From: Geodermatophilaceae bacterium
GTDB taxonomy: Bacteria > Actinomycetota > Actinomycetes > Mycobacteriales > Geodermatophilaceae
Direction of reading: 5' to 3'
Length of the DNA stretch: 15,952 nucleotides
Assembly (NCBI GenBank): GCA_013696785.1
Contig: JACCXW010000214.1
Span: 1 to 15,952 of the forward strand
Shown: piece after piece, positions 6,778-13,055 of the stretch
Numbering within the stretch: position 1 is the first letter of the stretch
Layout: each line of letters starts with the position of its first letter
Notes under the pieces: model-generated
Told to the model about the DNA's origin: nothing
Seen by the model: the letters and a program-made list of their open reading frames with translations, nothing else
Database searches by the model: none
Translations under genes and position numbers: made by a program

Positions 6778-7992
6778 ATGTCCGAGCCCAGCTCGGCGGA
6801 GGCCCCATGGCCGGTACGCACGGTCGCCCGCAAGATCGGCGAGTGGATCGCCAAGCTCGGGGAGGTATGGGTCGAAGGTCAGGTCACCCAGCTCTCGACC
6901 CGTTCCGGAACCTGCTTCCTGACCCTGCGTGACACCTCCGCGGACATCTCGATCGCCGTGACATGCCGGCGAGACGTGCTGCCGCACTCGCTGGGCGAGG
7001 GTGCGCGCGTTGTGCTTCGGGCCCGCCCCGACTTCTATCTCGGACGGGGTTCGCTGACACTGCGGGCGGTCGAGATCCGCCCGATCGGCGTCGGCGAGCT
7101 GCTGGCCAGGCTGGAACGGCTGAAGACGCTGCTTGCTGCGGAGGGCCTGTTCGATGCCGGTCGCAAGCGTCCGCTGCCTTTCCTGCCGCGCGGCGTCGGT
7201 CTTGTCACCGGGCGGGCCAGCGCCGCGGAGCGGGATGTCCTCTCCGTGGCGCGGCTGCGATGGCCCGGGGTCCGCTTCCGGGTGTTGAACTGCGCCGTGC
7301 AGGGGTCGAACGCCGCCGCCGAGGTGATAGGCGCCGTCCGCCGACTGGACACCGACCCCGACATCCAGGTCATCGTCGTAGCCCGCGGCGGCGGATCGGT
7401 CGAGGACTTGCTGCCGTTCAGCGACGAGGCGCTGTGCCGGGCCGTCGCAGCCTGTCGGACGGCCGTCGTCAGTGCGATCGGACACGAGCCGGACTCACCA
7501 CTGCTCGACCACGTCGCCGACGTCAGGGCCGCCACCCCGACCGATGCCGCCAAACGCGTCGTACCCGACGTCACAGAGGAGGCCCGGCGGGTCGGTCAGC
7601 TCCGTGACCGGCTCAGGCGGACGACGAACGCCCGGCTCACCGCGGAGCTGCAGTGGCTCAGCACGGCCCGCAGCCGGCCCGTCCTCGCCGACCCGGGGTT
7701 CCTGCTGCACAACCGGCTCACCGACACGAGCAGTCTGCGGGATCGGCTGCAGCGCCAGATCCGGCATCGGGTCGACGCGGCCACGACGGACCTCGTGCAC
7801 GCCCGGGCCAGGGTCACCGCGCTGTCGCCCGCCGCCACCCTCAGCCGCGGGTACGCCGTCGTCCAGCAACAGGACGGCCGGGTGTTGCTCGACGCCGACG
7901 ACGTCTCCGACGGGGATCGGCTACGGATCCGGCTGGCAGTCGGGAGGCTCGATGTCACGGCCGACTCCCAGCCCCCATCGCGGCGATCATGA
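6778..7992 (+). CDS. xseA: Exodeoxyribonuclease VII large subunit
   Basis: Catalytic subunit of exonuclease VII, which degrades single-stranded DNA from both ends to oligonucleotides. The OB-fold DNA-binding domain spans about 12-103 (VWVEGQVTQLSTRSGTCFLTL). The catalytic domain shows VTGRASAAERDVL (D153), VARGGGSVEDLLPF (R203), and SAIGHEPDSPLLDHVADVRAATP (H236, D239, D244), matching the D/R/H/D set described for the E. coli enzyme. A long helical arm (265-345) and the C-terminal LSPAATLSRGYAVV (349-362) complete the family pattern. At 404 residues it is slightly shorter than E. coli XseA. The ATG at 6778 is 3 bases after the previous stop, with AAGGG about 8 bases upstream. The partner xseB starts 103 bases downstream, an unusually wide gap for this pair. 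Confidence 0.95.
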   Translation: MSEPSSAEAPWPVRTVARKIGEWIAKLGEVWVEGQVTQLSTRSGTCFLTLRDTSADISIAVTCRRDVLPHSLGEGARVVLRARPDFYLGRGSLTLRAVEIRPIGVGELLARLERLKTLLAAEGLFDAGRKRPLPFLPRGVGLVTGRASAAERDVLSVARLRWPGVRFRVLNCAVQGSNAAAEVIGAVRRLDTDPDIQVIVVARGGGSVEDLLPFSDEALCRAVAACRTAVVSAIGHEPDSPLLDHVADVRAATPTDAAKRVVPDVTEEARRVGQLRDRLRRTTNARLTAELQWLSTARSRPVLADPGFLLHNRLTDTSSLRDRLQRQIRHRVDAATTDLVHARARVTALSPAATLSRGYAVVQQQDGRVLLDADDVSDGDRLRIRLAVGRLDVTADSQPPSRRS

Positions 7993-8003
7993 TGATCAGC
8001 GGC

Positions 8004-8030
8004 CTGATTCGCCGGGGATGCCGGAATCAG
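8004..8030 (+). terminator. Stem-loop between xseA and xseB
   Basis: CTGATTC (8004-8010) pairs perfectly with GAATCAG (8024-8030); inside, CGG and CCG can add three pairs with a 2-base bulge and a GGATG loop. It starts 11 bases after the xseA stop. No T-run follows, so this would be a hairpin-only terminator or a mRNA-stabilising 3' structure. Its placement before an independent xseB promoter supports a role as a transcript end. Confidence 0.4.
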
Positions 8031-8082
8031 TACGCCCGGAACGTCACGATCGCCGACACGTGGAGGCGACGGCGAACTCGCC

Positions 8083-8088
8083 TACGCT
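8083..8088 (+). promoter_or_regulatory. -10 box of xseB (leaderless type)
   Basis: TACGCT is followed by 7 bases and the GTG start at 8096. No Shine-Dalgarno precedes the GTG, so a leaderless mRNA is the simplest reading. Confidence 0.5.
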
Positions 8089-8095
8089 TGCTGCC

Positions 8096-8356
8096 GTGAC
8101 CCAGCCGCCGGAGCACCCAGCTGACAAGCAGCCGCCGGAGGATCTGAGCTATGAGCAGGCCCGCGAGGAACTGGCCGACGTCGTACGCCGGCTCGAGACC
8201 GGTGGTCTGAGCCTGGAGGAATCGCTGTCGCTGTGGGAGCGCGGCGAGCGTCTCGCCGGAATCTGCCAGCTCCGGTTGGACGGGGCGCGGCAACGGCTGG
8301 CCGCAATTCTCGAGGTACCGACCGAAGCGGGACCAGGCACCGGGGCACGAGGCTAG
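8096..8356 (+). CDS. xseB: Exodeoxyribonuclease VII small subunit
   Basis: An 86-residue small subunit of exonuclease VII, which binds as several copies to the helical arm of XseA and is needed for activity. The family core is clear: DLSYEQAREELADVV (residues 16-30), RRLETGGLSLEESLSLWERGERLAGICQ (31-58), then the coiled helix LRLDGARQRLAAIL. I chose GTG 8096 because it gives the usual short N-terminus and lies 7 bases after a TACGCT -10 box; the frame is open far upstream but only as a shadow of xseA. The stop (TAG 8354-8356) overlaps the stop of the convergent DUF4245 gene within one CTAG. Confidence 0.93.
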   Translation: MTQPPEHPADKQPPEDLSYEQAREELADVVRRLETGGLSLEESLSLWERGERLAGICQLRLDGARQRLAAILEVPTEAGPGTGARG

Positions 8357-8892
8357 CCGCTGACGGGGCGCAGCGCCGCTGCCAGCACCCGCAGCTCCTC
8401 CAAGTCGGCAGATCCCGTGACCACGACGGTCGAATCGCCCGAGGACAGCACCAGCGCCTGCTCGCCTTTACCAGTCTCGAATCGGCGCCAGCCGTCGGCG
8501 TCGATGTCGATGTCGGTATACCCCTCCCCCAGGACATCGACGAGCAACTGCGCCGCCGGTACGGAGCTGTGCACGACCTGCGCGAAATTTCCGGCCGGCG
8601 TGACGTACCCGACCGTGACCCCCACCGGGCCGCCGGCGGTGTCCGGGTCGACCCGGGCACTCGTGGGCAGCCAACCTGACGGCAGCTCCGATGCGGCCAA
8701 CACGTCGAAGTCGGCGATCGTTGCGGCGTAGTTGACAGCCGGACCGGGGTCGATCTCTGTCACCGGCGCCGGGTCCGACGGGCGGTACAGCCACGCCATC
8801 ACCAGGATCAGCACGACCAACGGCAGCAGCGAACGGAGCAGATCCAACGAAGTGGAACGCTGCCGCCGGCTCGCAGGTGTCTGGTCGGGCAC
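8353..8892 (-). CDS. DUF4245 family membrane-anchored protein
   Basis: About 179 residues: a short charged N-terminus (TPASRRQRS), one membrane helix (about 18-36, LLRSLLPLVVLILVMAWLY), then an extracytoplasmic domain. The domain shows ELPSGWLPTSAR (69-80), VTVGYVTPAGNFAQVVHSS (92-110) and DGWRRFETGKGEQALVL (133-149), typical of DUF4245. Positive residues before the helix put the N-terminus inside. Function is unknown; the family commonly lies opposite glpX in actinobacteria. The start is uncertain. GTG 8892 places the charged stretch directly before the helix and has a GACGAT box 6 bases upstream that could give a leaderless transcript. Upstream codons in this frame look non-coding. Confidence 0.82.
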   Translation of the reverse strand: MPDQTPASRRQRSTSLDLLRSLLPLVVLILVMAWLYRPSDPAPVTEIDPGPAVNYAATIADFDVLAASELPSGWLPTSARVDPDTAGGPVGVTVGYVTPAGNFAQVVHSSVPAAQLLVDVLGEGYTDIDIDADGWRRFETGKGEQALVLSSGDSTVVVTGSADLEELRVLAAALRPVSG

Positions 8893-8938
8893 CTCGCCAT
8901 CGTCGCCGACCCGATCGTGACGCCCGCAGCCACCCCCA

Positions 8939-8962
8939 CCCGCGGTCTGAGAGGATCGCGGG
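8939..8962. promoter_or_regulatory. Inverted repeat upstream of glpX
   Basis: CCCGCG (8939-8944) and CGCGGG (8957-8962) flank 12 bases that end in GAGGAT (8951-8956), a weak -10 candidate for glpX. It could be an operator or a short 5' hairpin. The arms are simple GC runs, so chance is a real possibility. Confidence 0.25.
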
Positions 8963-8992
8963 CACTCCCGGCAGCAGAGGAGGCCGCCACCG

Positions 8993-10018
8993 ATGTCCGC
9001 CATCCCCGGCCCGCTCGCCGTAGGAACCGAAGCACCGGACCGAAACCTGGCGCTGGACCTGGTCCGGGTCACCGAGGCCGCGGCGATGGCTGCCGGCCGC
9101 TGGGTCGGACGGGGTGACAAGCTTGGCGGCGACGGAGCGGCCGTCGATGCCATGCGCGTGCTCATCGGCACCGTTCCGATGCGCGGTGTCGTCGTCATCG
9201 GCGAGGGCGAGAAAGACGCGGCGCCGATGCTGTTCAACGGCGAGGCCGTAGGCACCGGCGACGGCCCGGAATGCGACGTCGCCGTGGACCCCATCGACGG
9301 TACGACGCTGATGGCCAAGGGCATGCCGAACGCCCTAGCGGTGCTCGCGGTGGCCGAACGCGGAACCATGTTCGATCCGTCTGCGGTGTTCTACATGGAG
9401 AAGCTCGCCGTCGGACCGGAGGCCGCCGAGGTCGTCGACATCGCCGCGCCGGTCGGCGAGAACATCCGCCGCGTCGCCAAGGCGATGAGCCGGCAGGTCG
9501 CCGATGTCACGGTGTGCATCCTCGACCGGCCGCGACATAGCCAGCTGGTCGATGAGGTGCGGGATGCGGGCGCGCGGATCCACTTCATCTCCGACGGCGA
9601 CGTCGCGGGAGCCATCAGTGCGGCCCGGGAGAAGAGCGGCGTCGACCTGCTCCTCGGCATCGGCGGTACCCCGGAGGGCATCATCAGCGCCTGTGCCCTG
9701 AAGTGCATCGGGGGGACCATGCAGGCCCGGCTCTGGCCGCGCGACGACGCCGAGCGCCGCAAGGCGCTGGACGCCGGGCACGACCTCGAGCGGATACTGG
9801 GGATCGACGATCTGGTCAGTGGCGACAACGTGTTCTTCTGCGCGACCGGGATCACCGACGGAGACCTGCTCCGAGGCGTGCGCTACAAGTCGGGTCAGGT
9901 CAGCACGCAGTCTCTGGTGATGCGCTCGAAGTCCGGCACGATCAGGATGATCGACTCCTGGCACCGACTGGCGAAACTTCGCGCGTACGCCTCGATCGAC
10001 TTCGACAAGCAGGCGTGA
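8993..10018 (+). CDS. glpX: Class II fructose-1,6-bisphosphatase
   Basis: Gluconeogenic phosphatase that turns fructose 1,6-bisphosphate into fructose 6-phosphate plus phosphate, using divalent metal. In most actinobacteria it is the main or only FBPase. The 341-residue protein has the class II signatures: GRGDKLGGDGAAVDAMR (39-55), GEGEKD (70-75), DPIDGTT (99-105) with metal-binding D99 and D102 and catalytic T104, ISDGDVAGAI (199-208), LGIGGTPEGI (221-230) and MRSKSGTIRMI (310-320). The start is ATG 8993 with GAGGAGG about 9 bases upstream. It diverges from the DUF4245 gene across 100 bases, and its stop is 30 bases from that of the convergent DUF1707 gene. Confidence 0.96.
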   Translation: MSAIPGPLAVGTEAPDRNLALDLVRVTEAAAMAAGRWVGRGDKLGGDGAAVDAMRVLIGTVPMRGVVVIGEGEKDAAPMLFNGEAVGTGDGPECDVAVDPIDGTTLMAKGMPNALAVLAVAERGTMFDPSAVFYMEKLAVGPEAAEVVDIAAPVGENIRRVAKAMSRQVADVTVCILDRPRHSQLVDEVRDAGARIHFISDGDVAGAISAAREKSGVDLLLGIGGTPEGIISACALKCIGGTMQARLWPRDDAERRKALDAGHDLERILGIDDLVSGDNVFFCATGITDGDLLRGVRYKSGQVSTQSLVMRSKSGTIRMIDSWHRLAKLRAYASIDFDKQA

Positions 10019-10038
10019 CCCTCGCTCAGACGCGGGTC
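10017..10038. terminator. Stem-loop between glpX and the DUF1707 gene
   Basis: GACCC (10017-10021) and GGGTC (10034-10038) form a 5-base stem, extendable by GC/GC over a 2-base bulge, with a 6-base TCAGAC loop. It starts on the glpX stop codon and fills the 30-base convergent gap, so it could end transcripts from both sides. There is no T-run on either strand. Confidence 0.3.
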
Positions 10039-10048
10039 GTGTCCAGGT

Positions 10049-10723
10049 TCAGTGCGGCGGCAAGTGTCGCCGCGGCGGCGGCGGCGCCGGCAAGGCCGGT
10101 GGCGGCACGTGCCGCCAGTGCTGAAGTGCGCGGCGCCACGACGACGCGGACTCACCGGGTGCCAGGCTGCGGACCCGGATGTCGCCGAAGATCGTCAGCC
10201 CGCTGACCCGGACGATGGGGGTGTGTGGCTGGCGTGGGACGGGTGCCAGGTCGAGATGGCGGTCACCGAAGACGGTGAAACCCGACAACTCGGCCTCCAC
10301 CCCCGCCGGCACGATCACCACGACGTCCCCGAAAACGGTCCGTCCCTCGATGTGCACTTCCGCCTCGGAGCAGACGCTGTCGCGCAGGTCGAAGCGCACG
10401 TCGCCGAACACGGTCACACCGCGATTGTGCTCGCGAAGCCGCCACCGGCCGCTGACCCTGACGTCGCCGAAGACGCTCATCGACACCGGCGCGGCCGACC
10501 CGACGACGGGCAGCTCGGTGGGGAGGTCGGCCAGCGCGGTGTCCATCTCGGCGACCGTCGCAGCGGCCAGCACGACGTCGAGGCGGTCGGTGAACTCACC
10601 CAGGGTGAGACGGCCCTCGCCCACGGCCCGCTGCAGGATGTCGACGCTGGCGGCGCGCTGCTCGTCGGTCGGCTCCCGATCTGGCATGCGCACGGGACGG
10701 TCAGGCTGAGGCAGGATCTCCAC
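10049..10723 (-). CDS. DUF1707 domain protein with LiaF-like FGD repeats
   Basis: A 224-residue protein. Residues 13-66 are a DUF1707 domain (REPTDEQRAASVDILQRAV, then GEGRLTLGEFTDRLDVVLAA). Residues 80-188 carry five short repeats of the form (S/T)(V/I)FGD followed by a beta-strand: FGD at 85, 106, 131, 152 and 179, spaced 21-27 residues. This is the stacked beta pattern of the cell-wall-active antibiotic response (LiaF C-terminal/DUF2154-like) domain. The last 20 residues are rich in Pro, Arg and His. No membrane helix is seen, so it is probably cytosolic or peripherally bound. Its exact role is unknown; LiaF-type domains act in envelope-stress sensing. The start is GTG 10723, with TACGGT 6 bases upstream (leaderless); ATG 10687 is an internal alternative. 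Confidence 0.83.
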   Translation of the reverse strand: MEILPQPDRPVRMPDREPTDEQRAASVDILQRAVGEGRLTLGEFTDRLDVVLAAATVAEMDTALADLPTELPVVGSAAPVSMSVFGDVRVSGRWRLREHNRGVTVFGDVRFDLRDSVCSEAEVHIEGRTVFGDVVVIVPAGVEAELSGFTVFGDRHLDLAPVPRQPHTPIVRVSGLTIFGDIRVRSLAPGESASSWRRALQHWRHVPPPALPAPPPPRRHLPPH

Positions 10724-10729
10724 CGCTGC

Positions 10730-10735
10730 ACCGTA
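10730..10735 (-). promoter_or_regulatory. -10 box of the DUF1707 gene (leaderless type)
   Basis: On the minus strand TACGGT is followed by GCAGCG and the GTG at 10723, 6-base spacing, with no Shine-Dalgarno. Confidence 0.48.
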
Positions 10736-10771
10736 CCGCCGTGTCCGCCACCTACCCGTCCGTCGGCGCCC

Positions 10772-10797
10772 GACCGGGCAGCGGCTAGCGTCCGGTC
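10772..10797 (+). promoter_or_regulatory. gltA -10 box flanked by an inverted repeat
   Basis: TAGCGT at 10786-10791 fits TANNNT and would give a transcript starting near 10798, about 20 bases before the gltA ATG. It lies just inside the right arm of an inverted repeat GACCGG (10772-10777) and CCGGTC (10792-10797) with a 14-base spacer; arm centres are 20 bases apart. A regulator bound here would block the promoter. The repeat does not resemble the GlxR/CRP TGTG-N6-CACA site. Confidence 0.42.
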
Positions 10798-10805
10798 AAC
10801 CGAGT

Positions 10806-10811
10806 GAAAGG
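10806..10811 (+). promoter_or_regulatory. Shine-Dalgarno GAAAGG of gltA
   Basis: GAAAGG lies 7 bases before ATG 10819. This selects that ATG over the in-frame GTG at 10804, which would overlap the ribosome binding site. Confidence 0.6.
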
Positions 10812-10818
10812 CCCATCG

Positions 10819-12105
<1,287 letters not shown>

Positions 12106-12957
12106 CTATTCGGTGACCGAGTCCTCGTAGATCGAGCAGAACACGAAGTCACCGATCTCGATCCGGCCCCCGCACGTCTCGGCGTACATCTCATACGCCG
12201 AGTCGACGTCGGATTGGAAGTAGAGGTCGTCGCAGGATTCCATCACGCCCTCGAAGCACTGCTGTGCCAGCGCATCGAGCTCCGGCTCGTCGCCGAGGTC
12301 TCCGGGCTCGACACCGGGGGGCAGTTGGCCGTTCGGCGTCGGCGCGGAACTGCTCGACTCGGACTCGGTGCTGGTCTGCTCCGACTCGCTGGTCACCCCC
12401 GACTCGCTCGTCTCCTGAGGCGACTCCGATGTCGACTCAGTGGTGGTGGTGCCGCCGCCGGCCTCGTCGGTGGGGGTGTCGTCGCCGGTGAACAGCAGGA
12501 TCGCAGCCACGACGACGGCCGCGAGCACGACGAGGCCCACGATCAGCCCGATCACGGCATTGTTGTTGCTCTTCGGCGGTGGCGGCGGGGCGCCGTAGCC
12601 CGGCTGGCCGTAAGGCTGCTGCTGCCCGTACGGCTGCTGCCCGTACGGCTGCTGCCCGTACGGCTGCTGCCCGTACGGCTGCTGCCCGTACGGCTGCTGC
12701 CCGTAGGGTTGCTGGCCCGGCTGACCGTATCCAGGCTGTTGGCCGTAACTGGGCTGGCCCTGGGCCGGCTGGCCGTAACCGGGCTGCTGCCCGTACGGCG
12801 ACTGCTCCTGAGGCGGCTGCTGCCCGTAGCTCGGCGGCTGTCCCTGGGGCGGCTGCTGGCCGTAGTTCGGTGGCTGCTGGCCCGATCCGCCCGAACCCGG
12901 GGGCTGCTGTCCGTACGGATTCTGCCCATCGGGTGGTCCGTAAGGTGGTTGAGACAC
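12106..12957 (-). CDS. Single-pass membrane protein with PYGQQ-repeat tail and four-cysteine C-terminal domain
   Basis: Unidentified function; 283 residues in four parts. Residues 1-128 are low complexity, rich in Q, P, Y and G, with six consecutive QPYGQ units at about 82-113. Residues 134-157 are one membrane helix. Residues 160-222 are a Ser/Thr/Glu-rich linker typical of a wall-spanning, possibly glycosylated segment. Residues 223-283 are a compact acidic domain with C234, C242, C262 and C274 (spacings 7, 19 and 11), core motifs LAQQCFEG, SCDDLYFQS and TCGGR. I have an impression of this ending in other actinobacterial membrane proteins but cannot name a family. Acidic residues after the helix and the lysine before it suggest the tail is cytoplasmic and the cysteine domain outside, perhaps with two disulfides. 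The start is GTG 12957 with AGGGAG 5 bases upstream. Confidence 0.82.
   Translation of the reverse strand: MSQPPYGPPDGQNPYGQQPPGSGGSGQQPPNYGQQPPQGQPPSYGQQPPQEQSPYGQQPGYGQPAQGQPSYGQQPGYGQPGQQPYGQQPYGQQPYGQQPYGQQPYGQQPYGQQQPYGQPGYGAPPPPPKSNNNAVIGLIVGLVVLAAVVVAAILLFTGDDTPTDEAGGGTTTTESTSESPQETSESGVTSESEQTSTESESSSSAPTPNGQLPPGVEPGDLGDEPELDALAQQCFEGVMESCDDLYFQSDVDSAYEMYAETCGGRIEIGDFVFCSIYEDSVTE
12625..12714 (-). repeat. Tandem 15-base repeat encoding QQPYG units
   Basis: The unit cccgtacggctgctg (plus strand) occurs five times without a mismatch at 12625-12699, then once more with two mismatches (12700-12714); a degraded copy precedes at 12610-12624. The unit length is a multiple of three, so gain or loss of copies keeps the reading frame. 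Near-identical copies point to recent slippage or strong homogenisation. Confidence 0.9.
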
Positions 12958-13005
12958 CGAAGCTCCCTGGGAGTAGATGCGCCGGAACGACGCGACGGCT
13001 GGCAG

Positions 13006-13011
13006 ATCATA
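13006..13011 (-). promoter_or_regulatory. -10 box of the PYGQQ-protein gene
   Basis: On the minus strand TATGAT matches TATAAT at 5 of 6 positions, unusual in this GC-rich window. A start of transcription near 12999 would leave a leader of about 40 bases carrying the AGGGAG site. No clear -35 is seen. Confidence 0.4.
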
Positions 13012-13042
13012 GACGTTGAACGAGGAAGTGCCGAGTGGAGGC

Positions 13043-13048
13043 GAGGAG
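13043..13048 (+). promoter_or_regulatory. Shine-Dalgarno GAGGAG of fumC
   Basis: GAGGAG lies 7 bases before GTG 13056 and selects it over GTG 13035, which is upstream of the ribosome binding site and adds only seven non-conserved residues. Confidence 0.55.
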
Positions 13049-13055
13049 AGCAGCC

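Noticed and set aside
6244..7485. Minus-strand open frame (413 codons) opposite the lipid-droplet protein and xseA
   Set aside because: Antisense to conserved coding sequence with a composition of D/R/G/Q typical of shadow frames; no domain recognised.
7989..8099. Small Arg-rich open frame (starting ATG ATG) in the gap between xseA and xseB
   Set aside because: Continuation of a shadow frame of xseA, with many arginines and no ribosome site; the gap is better explained by a hairpin and promoter.
12601..12940. Regular short repeats that might suggest a CRISPR array
   Set aside because: The repeats are contiguous 15-base units without spacers, in frame, and encode a QQPYG tail.
12963..12973. 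Palindrome CTCCCTGGGAG covering the ribosome site of the PYGQQ-protein gene
   Set aside because: Only a 4-base stem with a 3-base loop could form; too weak to claim ribosome-site masking.
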